A stretch of 52,059 nucleotides of DNA, from the NCBI GenBank assembly GCA_029210815.1, contig JARGGB010000011.1, forward strand, positions 1-52,059, in the 5' to 3' direction. How positions within the stretch are numbered: the first letter of the stretch is position 1; each line of letters begins with the position of its first letter. The notes under the pieces were generated by a model. That model saw only the letters and a list, made by a program, of their open reading frames with translations. It made no database searches and was not told the origin of the DNA. The stretch comes from Candidatus Brevefilum sp. GTDB lineage: Bacteria; Chloroflexota; Anaerolineae; Anaerolineales; Anaerolineaceae. This document shows positions 25,025 through 32,844 of this stretch, one piece after another. The position numbers and the translations under genes were made by a program.

Positions 25025-26386
25025 TCATTTATAATCATGCATCAATTTCAGGATGCGGGTAAAATGTTTCGCCCCTTTGATATATAAATCCAGGCTGATC
25101 GACTCATTCGGTGCATGGGCACCGCTTTCAGAATCGCCAGCACCGGAGCTGATGATCGGCACGCCAAGATATGCCTGAAACATGTAATTCGGACCTGACC
25201 CACCAATCATCGGGATCACACGGGTTGGCTTTTCATAAACATCCTTTGCAGCCTCAACTGCCAGCTTAACAGCAGGATGGTCCGGGTCCGTCTTTGCCGG
25301 TGGATTTCCACCCAGGTTCACGATCTCAATATCCTCAAAACCATGGCTGTCCAGGTGCGCGCGCAATTTTTCCAGGACTTTTTCCGGTGTTTGGTTCGGC
25401 ACCAGCCTGAAATCAACCTTGGCACTGGCTTCAGCAGGCAAGACTGTCTTTGATCCCTTCCCCTGGTAGCCGGAATTCAAGCCGCAAATGGTGCAGGTAG
25501 GCTGATAAACAGCTTGAATGGCTAATTCAAGCTCATCATCAATACCTTTGAGGAAATTCTTCAAACCGTACTTTTCTTTGTAGTAAGCCATCATTTCCGG
25601 CTGCTGGGCTAATAATGCTTTTTCGCGATCCGTTGGGGGGACGACATCATCATAATAATCTGGCAGCAGAATGTTTTCATCCTGATCCTTTAAACTGCTC
25701 AATGCCCACACCAACCGCCAGGCAGCGTTAGGGAATATTGATCCCCCAGTACCGGAATGCACGTCCTGGTTTGCGGTCTTTACGCGCAATTCAACGTAAC
25801 AGATGCCGCGCAAACCGACCATTTGTATGGGCGTGTTCGTATGGTCAACGCCGCCAACTTCCCACAGGCAGATATCTCCTGAAAGCATCTCCCTGTGTTC
25901 TTTGAAAAAAGGTTCCAGGTGAACGCTGCCTATCTCTTCCTCGCCCTCTACAATAAACTTAACATTACAGGGCAATTCGCCTTCCGTCTCGAGGATTGCG
26001 TCGATAGCATGCAGTCGTTCAACAAAATTTCCCTTATTATCCGCCACACCGCGTGCATACATCCTGCCATTGCGGATGGTCAGCTCAAAGGGCGGTGATT
26101 CCCACAAATCTAAGGGCTCTGGCGGTTGAACATCGTAGTGATCGTAAACGATCAGAGTTGCATTATTGCTTCCCTTTCGCTCTCCAAAAACCACAGGGGA
26201 ACCACCCGTTGGTAATATTTTCACGTCGAATCCACGCGCCTGCAAACTTTCAGCAACCATATTCGCACAAACTTCAATACCTAAATTTTGGGCAGCAACG
26301 CTTGGCTGTCTACATAACACAGATAATTCTGAAATACTTTCATCCAGGTGTGACTCAATGTAACGATCAATTTCCTTTATGCTCAT
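25025..26386 (-). CDS. M20 family dipeptidase / carboxypeptidase
   Basis: A 453-residue zinc peptidase of the M20/PepV-CNDP type. Key residues: LIVYDHYDVQPP (metal His and catalytic Asp, about 80-91), GRMYARGVADNKG (bridging Asp, about 109-121), IVEGEEEIGS (catalytic Glu pair, about 144-153), 'GDICLWEVGGVDH' and, near the C terminus, SGAGDSESGAHAPNES with the last His. The lid domain carries the NSGYQGKGSKTVLP segment. ATG 26386 is preferred because MSIKEIDRYIESH aligns with the family start; the frame is open for 20 more codons upstream. It overlaps no gene after correction and follows the VTT protein on the same strand. It hydrolyses di- or short peptides in the cytoplasm. Confidence 0.92.
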   Translation of the reverse strand: MSIKEIDRYIESHLDESISELSVLCRQPSVAAQNLGIEVCANMVAESLQARGFDVKILPTGGSPVVFGERKGSNNATLIVYDHYDVQPPEPLDLWESPPFELTIRNGRMYARGVADNKGNFVERLHAIDAILETEGELPCNVKFIVEGEEEIGSVHLEPFFKEHREMLSGDICLWEVGGVDHTNTPIQMVGLRGICYVELRVKTANQDVHSGTGGSIFPNAAWRLVWALSSLKDQDENILLPDYYDDVVPPTDREKALLAQQPEMMAYYKEKYGLKNFLKGIDDELELAIQAVYQPTCTICGLNSGYQGKGSKTVLPAEASAKVDFRLVPNQTPEKVLEKLRAHLDSHGFEDIEIVNLGGNPPAKTDPDHPAVKLAVEAAKDVYEKPTRVIPMIGGSGPNYMFQAYLGVPIISSGAGDSESGAHAPNESISLDLYIKGAKHFTRILKLMHDYK

Positions 26387-26429
26387 AATGTCAGATCCTT
26401 TTGTAATAAATTTTCTCGGTTGGTCAAAA

Positions 26430-27038
26430 TTAGAAAATACGCTCAAAAGTCATCATCACACAATTGCCAGCATAAGCAAAAATCATCATTTTGAGGATTT
26501 TCCCAATAACACAATAGATTAGAAATTTCCAGATCGGCATCTTCAATATTCCTGCGATGATCCCAGCCAGGTCGAACAAGGGATTGGGGATGAATGCAAG
26601 CACAAGAATTGTAATGTCGCCATATTTTTCCATCCAGCGAACCACACGCTGATATCTTTCTGAGTCTTCAACTACTGCCTGACCACTAAAACCTGCCATG
26701 TAACCCGAAAGTTCTCCCAGGGCTGCACCTGCCCCCGCCGCAATCGAAACAAACAGCGGATTAAAAACCGCGCCCATGGCAGATGTAAACATCACCCCTG
26801 GCACCGGGACGAAGATGGTTGCGTTTGCAAGAATTGAGAACAAAAAGATTCCCGGGTAGCCGTAAGCTTTTAACGCCTGGATCTCCTCGCGCTTGATCAC
26901 CAGGAAGACTGTCAGCGCAATGACAGCCAACAACACGATCACCCTGATGATATTTAATGTCTGTTTAGACAGCTTCTTTTTCGGTGATACTGGACCAGAT
27001 ATTTCCGATTCCTCGGAGATATTGTTATTGTGAATCAA
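26430..27038 (-). CDS. VTT (DedA/SNARE-associated) family membrane protein
   Basis: A 202-residue membrane protein. A hydrophilic N terminus, a first helix (about 29-49) and then the VTT domain: YGYPGIFLFSILANATIFVP, cut here, PVPGVMFTSAMGAVFNPL, the re-entrant AAGAGAALGELSGYMAGFSG with Glu and Gly-Tyr, and the second half FIPNPLFDLAGIIAGILKMP. This is the YqaA/TVP38-like layout. DedA relatives recycle undecaprenyl phosphate or scramble lipids. The start is probably the TTG at 27038, overlapping the end of udk by 14 bp, since no ATG exists before the domain. Confidence 0.85.
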   Translation of the reverse strand: MIHNNNISEESEISGPVSPKKKLSKQTLNIIRVIVLLAVIALTVFLVIKREEIQALKAYGYPGIFLFSILANATIFVPVPGVMFTSAMGAVFNPLFVSIAAGAGAALGELSGYMAGFSGQAVVEDSERYQRVVRWMEKYGDITILVLAFIPNPLFDLAGIIAGILKMPIWKFLIYCVIGKILKMMIFAYAGNCVMMTFERIF

Positions 27039-27684
27039 CAGAAGGCTCCCCGTTTAACAGGGATTGTAACCTGGCAATGACCATATCCAGTGCCACAACA
27101 TTCATCCCCCCTTCCGGCACAATAATATCGGCATAACGTTTAGAGTTTTCCACAAATTCAAGATGCATCGGGCGCACCGTTTGCAGATACTGGCTGATCA
27201 CCGACTGCACAGATCGCCCGCGCTCGGTCACATCTCTTGTCAACCGGCGAATAAAGCGGATATCTGCATCAGTGTCCACATAGATCTTCATATCAAAGAG
27301 GTTACGCAGCGCTTTCTCAACAAAAATAAGGATGCCCTCAACCAGAATGACGGGTCTGGGATCAACTCTTTGAGTCTCTTCCTTGCGATTATGAATGGTG
27401 AAGTCATATAAAGGCATCTCAATTGACTGTCCCTGCTTGAGCAATTCAATATGCTCGATTAACAATTCGGATTCGAGTGAATCCGGATGGTCATAGTTGA
27501 CCTTTGCCCGTTCCTCAAGGGGGAGATGCTTTTGGTCACGATAATATGCATCATGTGGTAAATAGGCGATTTTATCACGCCCAATCCTGCTTAGAATTAA
27601 ATCTGACAGGGTGGTCTTCCCGGAACCCGTCCCCCCTGAGATTCCAACAACCATAATTTTTTGTGTTTGCGATTGCGTATCCAT
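27025..27684 (-). CDS. udk: Uridine kinase
   Basis: Phosphorylates uridine and cytidine with ATP or GTP in pyrimidine salvage. The 219-residue product has the Walker A GISGGTGSGKTTL (about 14-26), LPHDAYYRD with the substrate Asp, NYDHPDSLESELL, the lid-type 'DFTIHNRKEETQRVDPRPVILVEGIL' and FIRRLTRDVTERGRS. Length is standard. There is no Shine-Dalgarno sequence; a TATAAT hexamer lies 6 nt before ATG, which suggests a leaderless message. folD is divergent with its own -10 within 20 bp, so the two promoters overlap. Confidence 0.95.
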   Translation of the reverse strand: MDTQSQTQKIMVVGISGGTGSGKTTLSDLILSRIGRDKIAYLPHDAYYRDQKHLPLEERAKVNYDHPDSLESELLIEHIELLKQGQSIEMPLYDFTIHNRKEETQRVDPRPVILVEGILIFVEKALRNLFDMKIYVDTDADIRFIRRLTRDVTERGRSVQSVISQYLQTVRPMHLEFVENSKRYADIIVPEGGMNVVALDMVIARLQSLLNGEPSVDSQ

Positions 27685-27690
27685 ACCAGA

Positions 27691-27716
27691 ATTATAACGC
27701 TGGTTTCAGGTATAAT
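27691..27716. promoter_or_regulatory. Overlapping divergent -10 elements of udk and folD
   Basis: TATAAT for udk on the minus strand (27691-27696), 6 nt before its ATG; TATAAT for folD on the plus strand at 27711-27716. Each promoter's spacer contains the other's -10, so they should exclude one another. The -35 hexamers are weak. Confidence 0.5.
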
Positions 27717-27746
27717 CCATAAAAATAATCAGAACTTGGAGGATGA

Positions 27747-28631
27747 ATGGGTGCAAAAATTATTGATGGGAAAGCCATCGCCGAATCATTAAGAGAAGAA
27801 GTCAAACAACAGGTCACCGAACGAGTATCCCAGGGACTGCCCATTCCCGGGTTAGCGACGGTCATTGTTGGCGACAACCCTGCATCCAGAGTTTATGTGC
27901 GCATGAAGCACAAAGCTTGCCAGGAGGCAGGAATTCTCTCGGTTGGACACGAACTGCCAGCGGATGCCTCGCAAGATGAGGTTGAAGCCCTGGTGAAGAA
28001 ATTAAATAAGGATCCGAAAATCCACGGCATCCTGGTTCAATTGCCCTTGCCCGCTGGTTTAGATGAAGAAAGCGTGCTGAACGCCATCAAACTGCAAAAA
28101 GACGTGGATGGTTTTCACCCGATCAATATTGGTCGTCTGGCACAAAAAGGCCGTGAGCCCTTGTTCATCCCTGCCACCCCTTCAGGTGTTATGTACTTAT
28201 TAGAAAACAGCGGTGCACCCCTTGATGGGGCTAATGCGGTCGTTTTGGGGCGTTCCAACATCGTTGGCATGCCCGTCAGCCTGCTCCTGGTGCGCGCCAA
28301 TGCCACCGTGACCATCTGTCATTCGCACACAAAAGATATCCCTGCCGTTACCCGTGAAGCGGATATTTTGGTAGCTGCTGTCGGTGCTGCAGAATATGTG
28401 CGCGGTGACTGGATCAAACCCGGCGCGACTGTGATCGATGTCGGCGTTAACCGGGTAGATGATCCTACGCGAAAAAGCGGCTATAAATTGGTCGGCGATG
28501 TTGCTTACGATGAGGCTAAAGAGGTTGCCGGTGCCATCACACCCGTACCGGGCGGGGTCGGACCGATGACCATCGCCATGCTTCTGCGCAACACATTGCG
28601 TGCTGCGCGCCTGGCAGATGAAAAAGCATAA
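27747..28631 (+). CDS. folD: Bifunctional methylenetetrahydrofolate dehydrogenase / cyclohydrolase
   Basis: Interconverts 5,10-methylene-THF and 10-formyl-THF in one-carbon metabolism. The 294-residue product has VYVRMKHKACQEAGI with the active-site Tyr and Lys (about 51-57), HGILVQLPLP (about 95-104), KDVDGFHP, the GRSNIVGMPVSLLL Rossmann segment (about 167-180), and the C-terminal TPVPGGVGPMTIAMLL. ATG 27747 is used because GGAGG lies 4 nt upstream and the product begins MGAKIIDGKAIA as in other members. It is divergent from udk and convergent with dtd. Confidence 0.96.
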   Translation: MGAKIIDGKAIAESLREEVKQQVTERVSQGLPIPGLATVIVGDNPASRVYVRMKHKACQEAGILSVGHELPADASQDEVEALVKKLNKDPKIHGILVQLPLPAGLDEESVLNAIKLQKDVDGFHPINIGRLAQKGREPLFIPATPSGVMYLLENSGAPLDGANAVVLGRSNIVGMPVSLLLVRANATVTICHSHTKDIPAVTREADILVAAVGAAEYVRGDWIKPGATVIDVGVNRVDDPTRKSGYKLVGDVAYDEAKEVAGAITPVPGGVGPMTIAMLLRNTLRAARLADEKA

Positions 28632-28703
28632 AGTCATTCTTCAATAATCGCCAGACAGCATATTCCACCCCGTGATCAACAGGTCATGAACGGTAAAAAA
28701 AAA

Positions 28704-29141
28704 TTAATATTCCATCATCAGTGTCACTGGTCCATCATTGATCAGTGACACTTCCATATGCGCCCCAAAAACGCCCATTTGTGTGGGTACACCCCTATCT
28801 ACGAGCATGTTCGCGAAGGCTGTTACAAGCGGCTCTGCAAGTTCAGGTTTAGCAGCACCAATAAAAGACGGACGCCGCCCTTTGTTTGTATCCGCATAGA
28901 GCGTAAACTGCGAAACCACAAGCGCTTGCCCCGCTACATCCAGAACAGAGAGGTTCATCTTTTCATCCTGGTCTTCAAAGATTCGCAAAGTGGCAATCTT
29001 ATCAGCCATTTGCTCTGCTATCGCCATATTGTCTTCAGGTCCGATCCCTAAAAAAATAACCAGACCCTTCTCAATTTCAGCAACAAGCTCGCCGCCCACC
29101 CTGACAGCACCCTGGCTCACGCGTTGAATAACTGCTCTCAT
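28704..29141 (-). CDS. dtd: D-aminoacyl-tRNA deacylase
   Basis: Removes D-amino acids (and glycine from tRNA-Ala) mischarged onto tRNA. The 145-residue product starts [13 protein letters not shown], contains the catalytic VSQFTLYAD with Thr, and ends [11 protein letters not shown], the cross-subunit Gly-Pro motif. ATG 29141 is the family start; GGAGG is about 11 nt upstream. Length is standard. It is convergent with folD; no strong terminator hairpin is seen in the 72-bp gap between them. Confidence 0.96.
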   Translation of the reverse strand: MRAVIQRVSQGAVRVGGELVAEIEKGLVIFLGIGPEDNMAIAEQMADKIATLRIFEDQDEKMNLSVLDVAGQALVVSQFTLYADTNKGRRPSFIGAAKPELAEPLVTAFANMLVDRGVPTQMGVFGAHMEVSLINDGPVTLMMEY

Positions 29142-29282
29142 AATTTTCAATCCTCCATCCTGAATATGCTTGAAATCATTTCAACAAATTATAGCATCCA
29201 CCACAAACCACCAGTGTGCAAAAACAATTCACAACTTATCAATTTCTTCTCACAAGCCACGATTAACGGCGTCCAAATGCGC

Positions 29283-29288
29283 TATAAT
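29283..29288 (+). promoter_or_regulatory. -10 element of the RNase D gene, leaderless configuration
   Basis: TATAAT followed by 7 nt and then ATG 29296, with no Shine-Dalgarno sequence between. The -35 region is weak. Confidence 0.5.
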
Positions 29289-29295
29289 CTACCAT

Positions 29296-30426
29296 ATGCT
29301 TGAAACACTAAAACAAACAAATTTGGTCTGGGTTGACCAACCGCAAGAATTACATAAGGTCATTGACGAGCTTTTATCACAGGATATTATCGCTGTCGAT
29401 ACAGAATCGAACAGCCTTTATGCTTACCAGGAACAGGTTTGCCTGATCCAATTCTCCACACGTGAAAAAGACATCCTCGTGGATGCCTTAGCCCTGCCTG
29501 ATCTATCCCTGCTAGGACCTATCTTCCATTCGGATAAGATCATGAAGGTATTCCATGCGTCAGAGTATGATCTAATCTGCCTTTTCCGTGATTATGGTTT
29601 TCAATTTAATTTTCTATTTGACACTATGATAGCGGCACGTACCCTGGGATATCAGAAGATCGGCCTGGGATCGCTCCTCGAAAAGTATTTTGATGTCCAA
29701 ATGGACAAAAAATACCAGCGTGCGAACTGGGGCAAACGGCCATTAAAACCTGAAATGCTCGAATATGCCCGCCTTGACAGCCATTACCTCATCCCGCTGG
29801 CAGAAATTCTCCAAAAAGAACTGCGGGAAAGCGGTCGTTGGCCTCTGGCGATGGAAGATTTTGAAAGACTGACACATGATATTCTTGACACAACGGAATC
29901 AGACGAGGAAGATTTCTGGAAACTTCGTGGTGCACGTGATCTCAACAGCTGGCAGGCTGCCATCCTAAAGTCGGTTTACGAATTTAGAGAAGCCCAGGCT
30001 GAAAAGCAAGACCGTCCATCGTTTAAAATTTTCAGTCATCAAGCACTGGTTGATATCGCGAGTCAGGCTCCTGAAAGCCTGGAAGCGTTAAAAAAGCTGT
30101 CATCCCTGAACCATCGTTTGGTTGATCGATATGGGCGAGGTCTGATAAACGCTGTTCAGGAGGGCGAAAAAGCACCGCCTGAAAATCCGCCCCATAACAA
30201 CCGTCCAGAAGAGGCAGTCCTCAACCGGATGGATGCACTGCGCGAGTGGCGAAAGCTGGCTGGTCGGGACATAGGTGTCCCTTCTGATGTGATACTACCT
30301 AAAGATGTACTTAATCGCATCGCCCGGGAAAACCCCAAAAGTAAACAAAGCCTCCAGAAAGTCATGGCAGATGTACCTTATCGTTACCAACACTTTGCTG
30401 ACGAGATCTTGAAAACACTGAAATAA
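29296..30426 (+). CDS. rnd: Ribonuclease D (3'-5' exonuclease with HRDC domains)
   Basis: Trims 3' ends of tRNA and other small RNA precursors. The 376-residue product has the DEDDy catalytic set: Asp35 and Glu37 in AVDTESNS, Asp92 in FHASEYDL, Tyr157 and Asp161 in EYARLDSHYL. Two HRDC-like helical domains follow (about 210-290 and 305-376), the second ending PYRYQHFADEILKTLK, as in the E. coli enzyme. ATG 29296 is chosen because the family's N terminus starts there and a TATAAT sits 7 nt upstream, although the frame is open for 42 more codons. It is followed after 14 bp by the beta-CASP RNase gene. Confidence 0.92.
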   Translation: MLETLKQTNLVWVDQPQELHKVIDELLSQDIIAVDTESNSLYAYQEQVCLIQFSTREKDILVDALALPDLSLLGPIFHSDKIMKVFHASEYDLICLFRDYGFQFNFLFDTMIAARTLGYQKIGLGSLLEKYFDVQMDKKYQRANWGKRPLKPEMLEYARLDSHYLIPLAEILQKELRESGRWPLAMEDFERLTHDILDTTESDEEDFWKLRGARDLNSWQAAILKSVYEFREAQAEKQDRPSFKIFSHQALVDIASQAPESLEALKKLSSLNHRLVDRYGRGLINAVQEGEKAPPENPPHNNRPEEAVLNRMDALREWRKLAGRDIGVPSDVILPKDVLNRIARENPKSKQSLQKVMADVPYRYQHFADEILKTLK

Positions 30427-30440
30427 GGAGAATAGCTCAC

Positions 30441-31844
30441 ATGAAACTCACCATTCATGGCGCTGCACAAACTGTTACAGGCTCTAAATATCTAATTGAA
30501 ATTAATGGGCAGCGGTTATTGCTGGAATGCGGCTTATTTCAGGGACGACGCGAAAAGACTTATGAATATAACTTGAATTTTGATTTTGACCCCGCAAGCA
30601 TTGACGCCGTTATCATATCCCATGCGCATATCGATCACAGCGGGAACCTGCCCAACCTGGTTAAAAAGGGCTTCAAAGGTCACATCTACGCGACCGACGC
30701 CACACGTGACCTGGCAGATATCCTGCTCAAAGATTCCGGGCATATCCATGAGTATGATGTAAAGTATCTCAATAAAAAACGAGAGAAAAAAGGCTTACCG
30801 CCTGTTGAACCATTGTTCACAATTGTAGATGCCATGCGAACCGTCCCCCATTTCAGACAAATGGCATATGGACAGGAATTTCAACCAGTCAAAGGTGTTA
30901 CTGCACAGTTTATAGATGCCGGTCATATCCTTGGGTCGGCCGCCGTCCTGTTCGATTTGGAAGAGAACGGAAAAAAGACCCGCTTCTGGTTTTCAGGCGA
31001 CATCGGCCGCCCGGATAAGCCATTGCTTCGTGATCCAATTCTGCCTGGCGGTTATGATGTTGATGTCTTAATGATGGAATGCACCTACGGAGATCGCCCC
31101 CATGACAATATCAACGAAGCTTTTGAGGAATTTGAACAGGTTGTTGGGCGCACCATCAAACGCCGTGGCAAGGTCATCATTCCGGCATTTTCGGTTGGAC
31201 GCACCCAAACCCTGGTTTATTTACTGAACGAATTGATGTCCTCTGGTAAATTGCCAAAGGTGCCAGTATTTGTTGACAGCCCATTAGCTGTGGCAGCATC
31301 AGATATCTACCGGCGTCATCCGCAATGCTACGACCAGGAAACCTGGGATTTTATCTCCCATTATAGACATCCCGCCCTGGATTTCGATGCATTAACCTAT
31401 ACGCATTCGGTTGAGGAATCAAAAGCTCTAAATTACCGCGACGACCCCATGATCATCATCAGTGCATCGGGCATGGTTGAGGCTGGCCGCATCCTGCACC
31501 ACGTGAAAAACAATATCCACGACGAGCGCAATACCATTTTGATCGTCTCCTGGATGGCACCGCACACCCTTGGGCGGCGTTTAGCAGATCGTGAGCGTGA
31601 AATCCGCATCTTTGGCGAGTCCTACTACCGCCGTGCCCAGGTTGAAACCATCAATGGGCTCTCAGCACATGCCGGCCAGGGTTTATTGGTGGAATATGCC
31701 CGGTCGGTTGCAGGCCAGGCGAAGAAGATCATCCTCGTGCATGGCGAAGAACAAGCAGCGGAAAAACTTCAAGAAAAATTAAGCCGGAATGACAACATGC
31801 CCCCCATTTATTTCCCTGATCGGTTGGACACATTCGAGCTGTGA
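30441..31844 (+). CDS. MBL-fold beta-CASP RNA-processing exonuclease family protein
   Basis: A 467-residue protein with a metallo-beta-lactamase domain interrupted by a beta-CASP domain. Motifs: SHAHIDHSGNLP (about 55-66), DAGHILGS with a metal His, WFSGDIGRPDKPLL, the beta-CASP Asp/Glu region MMECTYGDR, FSVGRTQTLVYLL, ISASGMVEAGRILHH (motif B with His) and the C-terminal INGLSAHAGQ and LVHGE of the RMMBL segment. Relatives include CPSF73-like and RNase J-like enzymes; it lacks the C-terminal domain of RNase J. GGAG lies 10 nt before ATG. With RNase D upstream and tRNA-Ser downstream, a role in RNA maturation or decay is likely. Confidence 0.9.
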   Translation: MKLTIHGAAQTVTGSKYLIEINGQRLLLECGLFQGRREKTYEYNLNFDFDPASIDAVIISHAHIDHSGNLPNLVKKGFKGHIYATDATRDLADILLKDSGHIHEYDVKYLNKKREKKGLPPVEPLFTIVDAMRTVPHFRQMAYGQEFQPVKGVTAQFIDAGHILGSAAVLFDLEENGKKTRFWFSGDIGRPDKPLLRDPILPGGYDVDVLMMECTYGDRPHDNINEAFEEFEQVVGRTIKRRGKVIIPAFSVGRTQTLVYLLNELMSSGKLPKVPVFVDSPLAVAASDIYRRHPQCYDQETWDFISHYRHPALDFDALTYTHSVEESKALNYRDDPMIIISASGMVEAGRILHHVKNNIHDERNTILIVSWMAPHTLGRRLADREREIRIFGESYYRRAQVETINGLSAHAGQGLLVEYARSVAGQAKKIILVHGEEQAAEKLQEKLSRNDNMPPIYFPDRLDTFEL

Positions 31845-31851
31845 TCCTTGC

Positions 31852-31880
31852 TTAACTGCGGCATTACTATCGAGTATAAT
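31852..31880 (+). promoter_or_regulatory. Promoter of tRNA-Ser(CGA)
   Basis: TTAACT (31852-31857), 17-bp spacer, TATAAT (31875-31880). The mature tRNA starts 15 nt downstream. Confidence 0.7.
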
Positions 31881-31894
31881 GGATGCCTGCTTGT

Positions 31895-31982
31895 GGAGAG
31901 GTGCCGGAGTGGACGATCGGGGCGGTCTCGAAAACCGTTGTAGCCTCTGTGGCTACCGAGGGTTCGAATCCCTCCCTCTCCG
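31895..31982 (+). tRNA. tRNA-Ser (anticodon CGA)
   Basis: 88 nt. Acceptor GGAGAGG pairs with CCTCTCC, discriminator G. Anticodon loop CTCGAAA gives CGA. A long variable arm (GTAGCC...GGCTAC) marks a class II tRNA, and the T-arm is GAGGG-TTCGAAT-CCCTC. No CCA is encoded. It reads UCG codons. Confidence 0.93.
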
Positions 31983-31999
31983 CTCTTTTTTAACCATTT

Positions 32000-32317
32000 C
32001 TATTCCCCCTGTATTCCCATCTCGGTAGCAAAGGCATTAACTGTGCCGCCCGGCAAAACGCCTAACGGCTCTTCTGAACCTGCCAACCCATCTGCCACAC
32101 CAGAAACAGTGCCGTCACCGCCGCAAGCCACGACCAAATCATAATCTTCTTTCAGTGCACTTGTGACAACAGCTTTAAGGTCTTGTTCCCCGGTTGTTTC
32201 ATACAAATCAAAATCCCACAAGCCCTGGTCATGGGCGCGATTAAGCACTGCACGAATCTCATCTGGATCACTTTGACCTGCAACGGGATTTTAAACGACA
32301 TAGGCTTTTACTGACAT
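32000..32317 (-). pseudogene. Diacylglycerol kinase-like gene, broken by an in-frame stop and truncated
   Basis: On the minus strand ATG 32317 opens MSVKAYVV, then a TAA stop, then in the same frame NPVAGQSDPDEIRAV and on through VVACGGDGTVSGVADGLAG and LGVLPGGTVNAFATEMGI. This is the start of a DAGK/YegS-type lipid kinase: 'NP.aG' loop and the nucleotide-binding GGDGT. A single T-to-A change in a Leu codon would explain the stop. The frame ends at residue ~105, while the family needs about 290, so the C-terminal two thirds are missing. AGGAGG is still present upstream. The break lies 18 bp from the end of tRNA-Ser(CGA). Confidence 0.8.
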
Positions 32318-32426
32318 GGCTTTATTATTTCCTCCTCTCGGAACATTAAATAATAAAGGAAAACAACTTATAAAAGTGGTCGTTAATTAGAAAATAGAAT
32401 TTCAAAAATCAGGATTAATTAAATAC

Positions 32427-32696
32427 TCAGGGCGTTCCGTTCAATTCTGCTTTATCATACAGCCCATCGATATCCTCCTGATGAGCCTCATCTTCCCCAT
32501 AAGAAATGCCCGCACAAATCAGGCAGGCAAAGATTCGATCCACGTATTCAAGATCCTGTTCCGGGAATGGTACATGACGCAAAATGTCTTCGTAGGAAAC
32601 AAAGGATTTCTCTCGACCTAATTTAAACAAATTGGCAATCGGAGATGTCTCATTCCCCTCATTTATTTCGTTATCAATCATTGATTGTGAGACCAT
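32427..32696 (-). CDS. Stand-alone sigma-70 region 1.1-like protein
   Basis: An 89-residue protein whose residues 17-71 align without gaps with residues 17-71 of the housekeeping sigma factor encoded just upstream: 24 of 55 positions are identical by hand count, including TSxIAxL, GRxKSF, DIL and LIxAxIxY. It ends soon after this domain in an acidic tail and has no region 1.2-4. The frame is intact with an ATG start; AGG about 10 nt upstream is a weak ribosome-binding site. It lies 148 bp after the sigma gene on the same strand. It could bind core polymerase or sigma as a competitor, or be the remnant of a partial duplication. Role is inference. Confidence 0.72.
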   Translation of the reverse strand: MVSQSMIDNEINEGNETSPIANLFKLGREKSFVSYEDILRHVPFPEQDLEYVDRIFACLICAGISYGEDEAHQEDIDGLYDKAELNGTP

Positions 32697-32844
32697 TGCT
32701 GCAACCTGTTCTAAGAATAATCTTCGGACCTGTGTCGCCTATTTAAGTTAAGCATATTATTATTTCCGAAAATTTGCAAGGGAAACTTATTAGAAAATAA
32801 CACTGAATAACTGCAAAGGTCAAGAAATATTTAATCTCAAGCAC

